Source of the DNA: Kitasatospora sp. NBC_00458
GTDB taxonomy: Bacteria > Actinomycetota > Actinomycetes > Streptomycetales > Streptomycetaceae
Reading direction: 5' to 3'
NCBI RefSeq assembly: GCF_036013975.1
Contig: NZ_CP107904.1
Coordinates: 5,667,001-5,731,000, forward strand
Length of the DNA: 64,000 nucleotides
Every line of letters starts with the position of its first letter. Position 1 is the stretch's first letter. The notes below the pieces were generated by a model. It was given only the letters and a program-made list of their open reading frames with translations. It did not search any database and was not told the DNA's origin. The position numbers were made by a program, and so were the translations under genes. Positions 22,962 through 31,228 of this stretch are shown one piece after another.

Positions 22962-23619
22962 GCACCCGTCCGGAGCGGCCCGCGCCGGTGCGCCGGGGTC
23001 GGGCCGTCCGGACACGATTGGCAAGCGCAAGGCTGGGGAATGTCTGAGGGGGTCGGTAGTGTTAACCTCATTGCTGCACCAGGTGCCCTCCGGGGCTAGG
23101 TGCGCCGCGTCCCGATCCCAGCACTCCGCACCAGCGGAGTCCCGGCGATATACGGGGCGACGATTCTCCGGGAGCCCACCGCAGCGCGTACGCAGCCTGC
23201 CTGCGCGACTTGCGGCCGCATCCCGAAGCCGTGACGGCACCTGACTCCCACCCGCAGCCTCCCCCTTGAGGCCAGGACGGGCGGAGCGCGGGCCACCGTC
23301 ACGCGACGGGGGCCCGGGATTCGCAGGCAGCGTGGGGATACCTCCCGGCCGAGGCCGGGGTGGGGGTATCTCCCGACCGAAGGCCGGGGTGGCGGTACCA
23401 CCCTGCCGAAGGCCGGGGGCGGGTCGGCGAACCGACCGTTCCACCACACCACTCAGCACCACCGTGCTTCACGCACCGCACCTCGCAGCTCTCCCCCGAC
23501 CGGCACACCGCCATCCGGGGGATCACCGCCTCGGACCGACGCAGACGAGCGTCGGTCAGGACAGCACAACCGGTCGCCGAGCCAGACAGGCCGACGTCCG
23601 CTCCAGGGAAGGACCCTTA
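22962..23619. promoter_or_regulatory. long rho leader/intergenic region
   Basis: This 658-bp gap contains no gene. A TAGTGT hexamer (23057-23062) could be a -10 element, giving a leader of about 550 nt, but no good -35 was found. Near the middle are three tandem GC-rich units (see 23336-23422). A long structured leader upstream of rho is expected because Rho commonly controls its own synthesis by premature termination. Confidence 0.4.
23336..23422 (+). repeat. three imperfect 28-30-bp tandem units in the rho leader
   Basis: Units at 23336-23363, 23364-23392 and 23393-23422 share the pattern GGTA...CCC-CCGA-GGCCGGGG. The first can fold into a small CCGGCC/GGCCGG hairpin. They may form a structured regulatory element in the transcript. 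Confidence 0.6.
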
Positions 23620-25752
23620 GTGAGCGACACCACCGATCTGATGGGCGCACGCCCGGACGCCGAGGCGTCGGACGCAGCCGCCGCCCCCGCGGCCCCGGCG
23701 CGGCGCCGTCGTACCGCCGCCGCGGGGCTGGACGGCATGGTCCTGGCCGAGCTGCAGAAGCTCGCCGCGGACCTGGGCATCACCGGTACCGGGCGCATGC
23801 GCAAGAGCCAGCTGATCGAGACCATCAAGGAGAAGAGCGGCGGCGACCCGCTGCTCGCCGGTGCCGCGTCCGCGCCGGCGGCCGCTCCGGCCGCCAAGCG
23901 CGCCGCGAAGGCCGAGACCGCGGAGCCGGCCGAGAAGCCCGCCCGCCGTACCAAGGCCGCCGCTGCCGCCGCCGCGGCCGAGGCCGACGCCCCCGCCGCC
24001 GAGGCGCAGGCCCAGATCGAGATCCCGGTCCAGGCCGCCGCCGAGACCGCCGCCGCGCCCGCCCGGGCCGAGCGGACCCGCCGCCGGGCCACCTCGGCCG
24101 CCGGCGCCCCGGTCGCCGAGACCACCGAGGCGCCCGCAGCCGTGGTGACCGAGGCCAAGCAGGCCGAGGCCCGCCCCGAGGGCGCCCGCGCCTTCGACAA
24201 CCGCGAGGAGGGCCGCAGCGAGACCCGCCGCGACCGCCGGGACCGCCGCGGCGGCCGCGAGGGCGGCGAGCGCGAGGGCCGCCAGGAGTCCGGCGAGGCC
24301 CAGGCCGGCCAGGACGGCGACAGCCGCGAGTCGCGCCGCGACCGCCGCAACCGCCGGGACCGCACCGACCGCCCGGAGCGCACCGAGCGCACCGAGCGCC
24401 AGACCCAGCAGCAGGGTGCCCAGGGCGAGGGCCAGCAGAGCCGCCAGGGCGGCGGCCAGCAGGCCCAGCCGCAGGCGCAGCAGCCGCAGGGCGGCTTCGA
24501 CGACGACGAGTTCGGCGACGGACGGCGCGGCCGCCGCGGCCGTTACCGCGACCGCCGGGGCCGTGGCCGCCGCGAGGGCTTCGAGGCCGGCGTGGCCGAG
24601 CCGCAGGTCGGCGAGGACGACGTCCTGATCCCGGTCGCGGGCATCCTCGACATCCTCGACAACTACGCGTTCGTCCGGACCTCCGGCTACCTGCCGGGCC
24701 AGAACGACGTCTACGTCTCGCTCGCCCAGGTCCGCAAGAACGGCCTGCGCAAGGGTGACGCCATCACCGGTGCGGTGCGCCAGCCCCGCGACGGCGAGCG
24801 CCGCGAGAAGTTCAACGCCATGGTGCGGCTGGACTCCGTCAACGGCATGGACCCGGAGAGCGGCCGCGGCCGTCCCGAGTTCAACAAGCTGACCCCGCTG
24901 TACCCGCAGGAGCGGCTGCGCCTGGAGACCGACCCGGGCGTGCTGACCACCCGGATCATCGACCTGGTGTCGCCGATCGGCAAGGGCCAGCGCGGTCTGA
25001 TCGTCGCGCCGCCGAAGACCGGCAAGACCATGGTGCTGCAGGCGGTCGCCAACGCGATCACCCACAACAACCCCGAGTGCCACCTGATGGTCGTCCTGGT
25101 CGACGAGCGTCCGGAGGAGGTCACCGACATGCAGCGGTCGGTGAAGGGCGAGGTCATCTCCTCGACCTTCGACCGCCCGGCGGAGGACCACACCACCGTC
25201 GCGGAGCTGGCCATCGAGCGCGCCAAGCGCCTGGTGGAGCTGGGCCACGACGTGGTGATCCTGCTGGACTCGATCACCCGCCTCGGCCGCGCCTACAACC
25301 TGGCGGCGCCGGCCTCCGGCCGCATCCTGTCCGGTGGTGTCGACTCGACCGCGCTGTACCCGCCGAAGAAGTTCTTCGGTGCCGCGCGCAACATCGAGAA
25401 CGGCGGCTCGCTGACCATCCTGGCCACCGCGCTGGTCGAGACCGGCTCGCGGATGGACGAGGTGATCTTCGAGGAGTTCAAGGGCACCGGCAACATGGAG
25501 CTCAAGCTCGACCGGAAGCTCTCGGACAAGCGCATCTTCCCGGCCGTCGACGTGGACGCCTCCAGCACCCGCAAGGAGGAGATCCTGCTCGGCAGCGAGG
25601 AGTTGGCGATCGTCTGGAAGCTGCGCCGGGTGCTGCACGCGCTCGACTCGCAGCAGGCGATCGAGCTGCTGCTGGACAAGATGAAGCAGACCAAGTCCAA
25701 CGCCGAGTTCCTGATGCAGATCGCCAAGACGACCCCCGGGTCCGGCGACTGA
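23620..25752 (+). CDS. rho: transcription termination factor Rho, actinobacterial long form
   Basis: A 710-aa RNA-dependent hexameric ATPase that releases RNA polymerase. Residues 30-75 carry the N-terminal helical domain (LAELQKLAADLGI, KSQLIETIKEKSGG). Residues about 80-320 are an actinobacterial insertion, first Ala/Glu-rich and then Arg/Asp/Gln/Gly-rich (RDRRDRRGGR), that probably binds RNA or condenses. The cold-shock RNA-binding domain and the ATPase follow, with Walker A PPKTGKT, Walker B-like VVILLDSITRLGRAYN and the Q/R-loops. GTG 23620 follows AGGGAAGGA. A clear hairpin terminates the gene. Confidence 0.96.
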   Translation: MSDTTDLMGARPDAEASDAAAAPAAPARRRRTAAAGLDGMVLAELQKLAADLGITGTGRMRKSQLIETIKEKSGGDPLLAGAASAPAAAPAAKRAAKAETAEPAEKPARRTKAAAAAAAAEADAPAAEAQAQIEIPVQAAAETAAAPARAERTRRRATSAAGAPVAETTEAPAAVVTEAKQAEARPEGARAFDNREEGRSETRRDRRDRRGGREGGEREGRQESGEAQAGQDGDSRESRRDRRNRRDRTDRPERTERTERQTQQQGAQGEGQQSRQGGGQQAQPQAQQPQGGFDDDEFGDGRRGRRGRYRDRRGRGRREGFEAGVAEPQVGEDDVLIPVAGILDILDNYAFVRTSGYLPGQNDVYVSLAQVRKNGLRKGDAITGAVRQPRDGERREKFNAMVRLDSVNGMDPESGRGRPEFNKLTPLYPQERLRLETDPGVLTTRIIDLVSPIGKGQRGLIVAPPKTGKTMVLQAVANAITHNNPECHLMVVLVDERPEEVTDMQRSVKGEVISSTFDRPAEDHTTVAELAIERAKRLVELGHDVVILLDSITRLGRAYNLAAPASGRILSGGVDSTALYPPKKFFGAARNIENGGSLTILATALVETGSRMDEVIFEEFKGTGNMELKLDRKLSDKRIFPAVDVDASSTRKEEILLGSEELAIVWKLRRVLHALDSQQAIELLLDKMKQTKSNAEFLMQIAKTTPGSGD

Positions 25753-25778
25753 CCGTCGCGAGACGGTTCGGCGACACG

Positions 25779-25810
25779 GAACCCCGGCCCGCGCGAGCGG
25801 GCCGGGGTTC
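25779..25810 (+). terminator. terminator after rho
   Basis: GAACCCCGGCCCGC (25779-25792) pairs perfectly with 25797-25810 around a GCGA loop and is followed by GTCGTT. Confidence 0.85.
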
Positions 25811-25911
25811 GTCGTTCCCGGAGGTCCTCCGAGGTTTGGCGGGGAGGGCCGTTCCGGAGGTTTGTTCCAGAGTCGGGACACTTTGGGGTCTTTGAAGCAT
25901 CTTGTCCGATT

Positions 25912-25917
25912 TATTCT
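25912..25917 (+). promoter_or_regulatory. -10 box of a probable leaderless LCP transcript
   Basis: TATTCT (TANNNT) ends 7 nt before the ATG of the LCP gene. The 7-nt gap has no ribosome site. Confidence 0.5.
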
Positions 25918-25924
25918 GGATCGT

Positions 25925-27178
25925 ATGGCCGAGCACAAGAGGGTTACCAGCCGCCGCCGCAGGATCCTGCGCGCGGCCGCGTGCGCGCTGGCCGCCCTCG
26001 TCGTCCTCGGCGCCGGCGCGGCCGGTTACGCGTACTACCGGCTGAACGGGAACATCAAGAGCGTCGACATCGACGCCAGGCTCGGCACCTCCCGGCCGCC
26101 GACGGCCACCGACGGCTCGTTCAACCTGCTGGTGCTGGGCTCGGACTCGCGCGCCGGCGGCAACGGCGACCTGGCCGGCGGGGACACCGGCGGCACCTCC
26201 CGCTCGGACACCGCGATGGTCGTGCACGTCAGCCAGGACCACTCGCGCGCCGACGTGGTCTCGATCCCCCGCGACACCCTCGTGCCGCGCCCCGAGTGCA
26301 CCGACGCCGCGGGGAGGGTCACCCCGGCCGCGAAGCGCGCGATGTTCAACAGCGCGTACGAGACCGGCGGCGCGGCGTGCGCGGTCAAGACCGTGGAACA
26401 GCTCAGCGGGCTGCGGATGGACCACTACGTCGAGGTGGACTTCGAGGGCTTCGCCCGGGTCGTCGACGCGATAGGCGGGGTCACCGTGACCACCACGGTG
26501 GCCATCCACGACAAGGACAGCGGACTGGACCTCCAGCCCGGCGAGCACCGCCTCGACGGCCGGCAGGCCCTGGCCTTCGTCCGCACCCGGCACGGGGTCG
26601 GCGACGGCAGCGACCTCGGCCGGATCGAGCTGCAGAAGCAGATGGTGCGCTCGCTGCTCAAGCAGGCCGGCGGGGCGGGGCTGTTCGCCAACCCGGCCAA
26701 GCTCTGGTCGGCCGGCGACACCCTGACCCGCAGCATCACCACCGACTCCGGGCTCGCCTCGGTCAACTCGCTGGTCGGGCTGGCCGAGGAGCTCAAGGGG
26801 ATCGGGCCGGACCAGCTCGCCATGGTCACCCTGCCGGTGGTGACCGCGCCCACCGACCCGGACCGGGTGGTCCAGCAGCAGCCGCAGGCGGACCAGGTCT
26901 GGGCGGCGCTGAAGGCCGACCGGCCGCTGCCGTCGGCGGTGGTCGTGGCGCAGCCGGAGAACCCCGCCCAGGCGACCCCCACGGCCGCCCCCACGGCCCC
27001 GGTCAGGGCCCCCGCCCGGGTCGCCCCCGGCGTCCCCGCCAAGACCACCCCCGGTGCCCCCGCCAAGGCCACCCCCAGTGCCCCCGCCAGTGCCCCCGAG
27101 GCGCACGCCGGGGCCGCCGGGACGCCTCGCGCGGGCGCTCCCGCGACGGCCCCGGCGACGCCTCCCGCCCGGCGCTGA
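25925..27178 (+). CDS. LytR-CpsA-Psr (LCP) family cell-wall glycopolymer ligase
   Basis: A 417-aa membrane-anchored enzyme expected to transfer lipid-linked glycopolymers onto peptidoglycan. A basic N terminus precedes one transmembrane helix (residues about 14-36). The LCP domain has LVLGSDSRAGG, SIPRDTLVP and a C-terminal RTRHGVGDGSDLGR, whose Asp and Arg residues bind pyrophosphate and Mg. The last 80 residues are an Ala/Pro/Thr-rich tail of low complexity. ATG 25925 is favoured over the 25862 TTG; a TANNNT box 7 nt upstream suggests a leaderless transcript. It stands alone between rho and rpmE. Confidence 0.9.
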   Translation: MAEHKRVTSRRRRILRAAACALAALVVLGAGAAGYAYYRLNGNIKSVDIDARLGTSRPPTATDGSFNLLVLGSDSRAGGNGDLAGGDTGGTSRSDTAMVVHVSQDHSRADVVSIPRDTLVPRPECTDAAGRVTPAAKRAMFNSAYETGGAACAVKTVEQLSGLRMDHYVEVDFEGFARVVDAIGGVTVTTTVAIHDKDSGLDLQPGEHRLDGRQALAFVRTRHGVGDGSDLGRIELQKQMVRSLLKQAGGAGLFANPAKLWSAGDTLTRSITTDSGLASVNSLVGLAEELKGIGPDQLAMVTLPVVTAPTDPDRVVQQQPQADQVWAALKADRPLPSAVVVAQPENPAQATPTAAPTAPVRAPARVAPGVPAKTTPGAPAKATPSAPASAPEAHAGAAGTPRAGAPATAPATPPARR

Positions 27179-27234
27179 GCCCGCCCGCCGGGCACCCCGG
27201 CCCGGGCCCGGAATATCCCGGATCGCGCCCCGGT

Positions 27235-27264
27235 TTGGGAAGAAGCGGCCGGTCCTGGCAGACT
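27235..27264 (+). promoter_or_regulatory. putative rpmE promoter
   Basis: TTGGGA (27235-27240) and CAGACT (27259-27264) with an 18-bp spacer resemble a housekeeping sigma promoter, 75 bp upstream of rpmE. Confidence 0.45.
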
Positions 27265-27338
27265 GGTCCGTCGGTCCCGGTTCACGTGCGGCATTCCAGC
27301 CGCCGACCCGGTGCCCTCCCGAGCACTAGGAGATCCCC

Positions 27339-27560
27339 TTGAAGCCCAACGTTCACCCCGAGTACGTGGTCACCAACGTGACCTGCACCTGCGGCGCCGA
27401 GTTCACCACCCGCTCGACCGAGACCAGTGGCGTGATCCGCGCCGAGGTCTGCTCGCAGTGCCACCCGTTCTACACCGGCAAGCAGAAGATCCTCGACACC
27501 GGTGGCCGCGTGGCCCGCTTCGAGGCCCGCTTCGGCAAGCAGCACAGCGCGAAGGCCTAG
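27339..27560 (+). CDS. rpmE: 50S ribosomal protein L31
   Basis: A 73-aa L31 protein of the zinc-containing (C+) type. NVTCTCGAEF and EVCSQCHPFYTGKQK hold the Cys residues that bind zinc, in contrast to the Cys-less paralogue induced by zinc starvation. The start is TTG at 27339, preceded by TAGGAGA. It is placed between the LCP gene and prfA as in other actinomycetes. Confidence 0.97.
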   Translation: MKPNVHPEYVVTNVTCTCGAEFTTRSTETSGVIRAEVCSQCHPFYTGKQKILDTGGRVARFEARFGKQHSAKA

Positions 27561-27687
27561 CGCTCCCTCGGCGCCGGTTCCCGGTGCCCCCGTACTCGTT
27601 CCGGGGGCGCTGGGGACCGGCGCCGTTCGCGTCCCCCCGCACCCTCCGCGATGCCACCCACCCAAACCCCGGGAAGAAGGCCACCCC

Positions 27688-28764
27688 ATGTTCGAGGCAG
27701 TCGAAGAGCTCCTCGTCGAGCACGCCGCCCTCGAAACGAGGCTGGCCGATCCGTCCGTCCACGCCGACCAGGCCAACGCGCGCAAGCTGGCCAAGCGGTA
27801 CGCCGAGCTGACCCCGATCACCCGGGTCTACCGGGAGTGGAAGCAGGCCGGTGAGGACATCGAGGCCGCCCGCGAACTCGCGGCCGAGGAGCCGGAGTTC
27901 CTGGCCGAGGTGAAGGACTCCGAGGCCCGTCGGGAGGAGCTGACCGAGGAGCTGCGGCTGCTGCTGGTCCCGCGCGACCCGAACGACGAGAAGGACGTCA
28001 TCCTGGAGATCAAGGCGGGCGAGGGCGGCGAGGAGTCCGCGCTGTTCGCCGGCGACCTGCTCCGGATGTACCTGCGCTTCGCCGAGCGGATCGGCTGGAA
28101 GACCGAGCTCATCGACTCCAACGAGTCCGACCTCGGCGGCTACAAGGACGTCTCCGTCGCCGTCAAGACCAGGGGCGGCACCGAGCCCGGCCAGGGCGTC
28201 TGGGCCCGACTGAAGTACGAGGGCGGCGTGCACCGCGTGCAGCGCGTGCCGGCCACCGAGTCGCAGGGCCGCATCCACACCTCCGCAGCGGGCGTGCTGG
28301 TCACCCCCGAGGCGGAGGAGGTCGAGGTCGAGATCCTCGCCAACGACCTGCGGATCGACGTCTACCGCTCGTCCGGCCCCGGCGGCCAGTCGGTCAACAC
28401 CACCGACTCCGCGGTCCGGATCACCCACCTGCCGACCGGTATCGTGGCCTCCTGCCAGAACGAGAAGAGCCAGCTGCAGAACAAGGAGCAGGCGATGCGC
28501 ATCCTGCGTTCGCGGCTGCTGGCCGCCGCGCAGGAGGAGGCCGAGCGGGAGGCCTCCGACGCCCGCCGCAGCCAGGTCCGCACGGTGGACCGCTCCGAGC
28601 GGATCCGGACGTACAACTACCCGGAGAACCGCATCTCGGACCACCGCACGGGCTTCAAGTCGTACAACCTGGACCAGGTCCTGGACGGCGACCTGAACGC
28701 GGTGATCCAGTCCTGCGTCGACGCGGACGCAGCGGCCAAGCTGGCCGCGGCCCAACAGAACTGA
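27688..28764 (+). CDS. prfA: peptide chain release factor 1
   Basis: A 358-aa class I release factor recognising UAA/UAG. The universal GGQ motif is in SSGPGGQSVNTTDSAVRI, where prmC, the next gene, methylates the Gln. Length and the absence of an internal frameshift site point to RF1, not RF2. The N-terminal coiled domain and the GEGGEESALFAGDLLRMY segment are typical. ATG 27688 was chosen over the longer frame, which lies in non-coding DNA. Confidence 0.97.
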   Translation: MFEAVEELLVEHAALETRLADPSVHADQANARKLAKRYAELTPITRVYREWKQAGEDIEAARELAAEEPEFLAEVKDSEARREELTEELRLLLVPRDPNDEKDVILEIKAGEGGEESALFAGDLLRMYLRFAERIGWKTELIDSNESDLGGYKDVSVAVKTRGGTEPGQGVWARLKYEGGVHRVQRVPATESQGRIHTSAAGVLVTPEAEEVEVEILANDLRIDVYRSSGPGGQSVNTTDSAVRITHLPTGIVASCQNEKSQLQNKEQAMRILRSRLLAAAQEEAEREASDARRSQVRTVDRSERIRTYNYPENRISDHRTGFKSYNLDQVLDGDLNAVIQSCVDADAAAKLAAAQQN

Positions 28765-28822
28765 GACCGGCGGCAGCGAGACCGACGTCGAGGCCGGAGA
28801 GCGGAAGCAAGAGGTCGTACGG

Positions 28823-29689
28823 ATGAACCTGCTACTCGCCGAGGTGGCCCAGGCCACCCAGCGGTTGGCCGCGGCCGGCGTGCCGTCGCCGCGCTTCGAC
28901 GCGGAGGAGCTCGCCGCACACGTCCACAACGTCAAGCGCAGCCAGCTGCACACGGTCAAGGACGCGGACTTCGACGCCCGCTACTGGGAGGCCGTCGCCC
29001 GGCGGGAGGCACGCGAGCCGCTCCAGCACATCACCGGGCGGGCGTTCTTCCGCTACCTGGAGCTGGCGGTCGGCCCCGGCGTCTTCGTGCCCCGGCCGGA
29101 GACCGAGTCGGTGGTCGAGTGGGCCATAGACGCGGTCCGCGACATGGACGTGGCCGAGCCGCTGGTGGTCGACCTCTGCTCCGGCTCCGGCGCCATCGCG
29201 CTCGCCCTGGCCCAGGAGCTGCCGCGGTCGACCGTGCACGCCTTCGAGCTGGACGAGGGCGCACTGCCCTACACCCGGCGCAACATCGAGGCCTCGCCCG
29301 ACCGCGCCCGGATCACCCTGCACGAGGGCGACGCCACCCGGGCCTTCGAGGACGACCGCGCCTGGGACGGCCGCTTCGACCTGGTCATCTCCAACCCGCC
29401 GTACATCCCGCTCACCGAGTGGGAGTACGTCGCGCCGGAGGCCCGCGACCACGACCCGCAGATGTCGCTGTTCTCCGGCGAGGACGGCCTGGACACCATC
29501 CGGGGCATCCAGCGGGTCGCGGCCCGCCTGCTGCGTCCGGGCGGCGCCGTGGTGATCGAGCACGCCGACACCCAGGGCGGGCAGGTCCCGTGGATCTTCA
29601 ACGAGGAAGCCGGCTGGACCGACACCGCCGACCACCGCGACCTGAACAACCGGCCGCGATTCACCACGGCGCGCAAGGCGTCGCTGTGA
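28823..29689 (+). CDS. prmC: release factor glutamine methyltransferase
   Basis: A 288-aa SAM-dependent enzyme that N5-methylates the GGQ glutamine of release factors. The N-terminal helical domain recognises the factor (LAEVAQATQRLAAAGVPSPR). The SAM-binding motif is LVVDLCSGSGAIALAL, and the catalytic NPPY motif is ISNPPYIPL. It follows prfA by 58 bp. The protein ends shortly after a conserved VIEHADTQGGQV segment, a normal length. Confidence 0.96.
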   Translation: MNLLLAEVAQATQRLAAAGVPSPRFDAEELAAHVHNVKRSQLHTVKDADFDARYWEAVARREAREPLQHITGRAFFRYLELAVGPGVFVPRPETESVVEWAIDAVRDMDVAEPLVVDLCSGSGAIALALAQELPRSTVHAFELDEGALPYTRRNIEASPDRARITLHEGDATRAFEDDRAWDGRFDLVISNPPYIPLTEWEYVAPEARDHDPQMSLFSGEDGLDTIRGIQRVAARLLRPGGAVVIEHADTQGGQVPWIFNEEAGWTDTADHRDLNNRPRFTTARKASL

Positions 29690-29735
29690 CCGCGTCCGTC
29701 CACGTGATGAGTTGTCTCGGAAGGGGACCGCACCG

Positions 29736-30383
29736 ATGAGCCGCCGCTATGACTGTGCCGACGCAGGGGACCGCGCGACGGGCCTGCGCGAGGCCGCCTC
29801 GGCCATCCGCCGGGGCGAGCTCGTCGTGCTGCCCACCGACACCCTCTACGGGGTCGGTGCGGACGCCTTCTCCCCGGAGGCCGTCGCCGCCCTGCTCGCC
29901 GCCAAGGGCCGCGGCCGCAACATGCCCTCGCCGGTCCTGGTCGGCTCGCCGACCACCCTGCACGGGCTGGTCACCGACTTCTCCGAGCAGGCCTGGGAGC
30001 TGGTCGACGCGTTCTGGCCGGGCGGGCTCACCCTGGTCGCCAAGCACCAGCCGTCGCTGCGCTGGGACCTCGGCGAGACCCGCGGCACCGTCGCCGTCCG
30101 GATGCCGCTGCACCCGGTCGCCATCGAGCTGCTGAACACCACCGGGCCGCTGGCCGTGTCCAGCGCCAACCGGACCGGCGGCCCGTCCCCGTCCACCTGC
30201 GACGAGGCCGAGCAGCAGCTCGGCGACGCCATCTCGGTGTACCTGGACGGCGGCACGGCCGACCACGCGCAGGCGTCGTCGATCGTCGACGTCACCGGCA
30301 AGGTCCCGGTGCTCCTGCGGGCCGGCGCGATCACCGCCGAGCAGCTGAGGGAGGTCGTCCCCGACCTGGAGGCCGGCAGTTGA
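29736..30383 (+). CDS. L-threonylcarbamoyladenylate synthase (Sua5/YrdC family)
   Basis: A 215-aa enzyme that makes threonylcarbamoyl-AMP from threonine, bicarbonate and ATP for t6A modification at position 37 of ANN-decoding tRNAs. The family signatures are LPTDTLYGVGADA, the KGRGRNMPSPVLVG loop (KxR for ATP) and SSANRTGGPSP. It lacks the extra C-terminal Sua5 domain, as in the short YrdC-like form. ATG 29736 has GGAAGGGG upstream. The next gene starts in its stop codon. Confidence 0.93.
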   Translation: MSRRYDCADAGDRATGLREAASAIRRGELVVLPTDTLYGVGADAFSPEAVAALLAAKGRGRNMPSPVLVGSPTTLHGLVTDFSEQAWELVDAFWPGGLTLVAKHQPSLRWDLGETRGTVAVRMPLHPVAIELLNTTGPLAVSSANRTGGPSPSTCDEAEQQLGDAISVYLDGGTADHAQASSIVDVTGKVPVLLRAGAITAEQLREVVPDLEAGS

Positions 30384-31054
30384 CGGCCGCCTCCCTCCAT
30401 GCCGGGCCCGGCATATCGCCGTACCTGAGCGTGGGCCCCAGGCCGCTGGACCACTTCCGGATCCTGTACGTGTGCACCGGCAACATCTGCCGCTCGCCGA
30501 TCGCCGAGCGGCTCACCCGGCGTGAGCTGGACACCCGGCTGAACCCCCGGGTGGCCGGCCGCATCCTGGTCGAGTCGGCCGGCACCTGGGGCCACGAGGG
30601 CGCACCGATGGAGGACCACGCCGCCACGGTGCTGGACGAGTACGGCGCCGACAGCGGCGGCTTCACCGGCCGCGAGCTGCTGGACGAACACGTGGTCGAG
30701 GCCGACCTGGTGCTCACCGCGACCCTGGACCACCGGGCCCAGGTCATCTCGATGGGCCACGAGGCGGGCCTGCGCACCTTCACCATGAAGGAGTTCACCC
30801 GCCTGGTCCGGACGATCGACCCGGGCACCCTGCCGGACCCGCGGCGCGGCGCCGACGTCACCGAGCGCGCCCGCGCCCTGGTCCGGGCCGCCGCCTCGCT
30901 GCGCGGCTGGCTGCTCGCCGCCACCCCGGAGTCGGACGAGGTGCACGACCCGTACGGCGCGCCGATCGGCATGTTCCGCAACTGCGGCGAGGAGATATTC
31001 CACGCCGTGGACCCGGTGGTGACCGCGCTCACCGGGGTTCGCGCGCGCTTCTGA
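30380..31054 (+). CDS. low-molecular-weight protein tyrosine phosphatase
   Basis: A 224-aa phosphatase. The P-loop C-x5-R reads VCTGNICRS, followed by PIAERL, with an Asp-containing DPYG near the C terminus. An N-terminal extension of about 24 residues and an internal MKEFTRLVRTID segment are longer than the smallest family members, which suits the arginine/tyrosine phosphatase group common in actinomycetes. The start is uncertain: TTG 30380 overlaps the upstream stop by 4 nt, and a GTG about 60 nt further is possible. Substrates are unknown. Confidence 0.85.
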   Translation: MTAASLHAGPGISPYLSVGPRPLDHFRILYVCTGNICRSPIAERLTRRELDTRLNPRVAGRILVESAGTWGHEGAPMEDHAATVLDEYGADSGGFTGRELLDEHVVEADLVLTATLDHRAQVISMGHEAGLRTFTMKEFTRLVRTIDPGTLPDPRRGADVTERARALVRAAASLRGWLLAATPESDEVHDPYGAPIGMFRNCGEEIFHAVDPVVTALTGVRARF

Positions 31055-31066
31055 ACGGGGCGGGCC

Positions 31067-31085
31067 CCGGGGCGCGAAGCCCCGG
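31067..31085 (+). terminator. small hairpin after the phosphatase gene
   Basis: CCGGGGC (31067-31073) pairs with GCCCCGG (31079-31085) around GCGAA, 12 nt past the stop codon. A TACGCT hexamer at 31156-31161 downstream could be the -10 box for the next gene. Confidence 0.5.
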
Positions 31086-31228
31086 CCGCGTCGCCCGCAC
31101 GCCCGGGCGGGTGCACCCCGGCCCGCGCCGCCGTGCCGCTCCCGGGGGCCGGTCCTACGCTGGAGGAACCCTCACCCTCTCCCGGCCTCCGGCCGGGAGG
31201 CGCCCCCATGCCGCCCGGGAGCCCCGCC

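Noticed and set aside
27688..28764. Release factor 2 instead of 1
   Set aside because: No programmed frameshift site, length of 358 aa and linkage to prmC and rpmE all fit RF1.
31055..31228. Glycine riboswitch ahead of the SHMT-like gene
   Set aside because: The gap is too short and lacks the conserved tandem aptamer features; only a small hairpin and a possible -10 box are visible.
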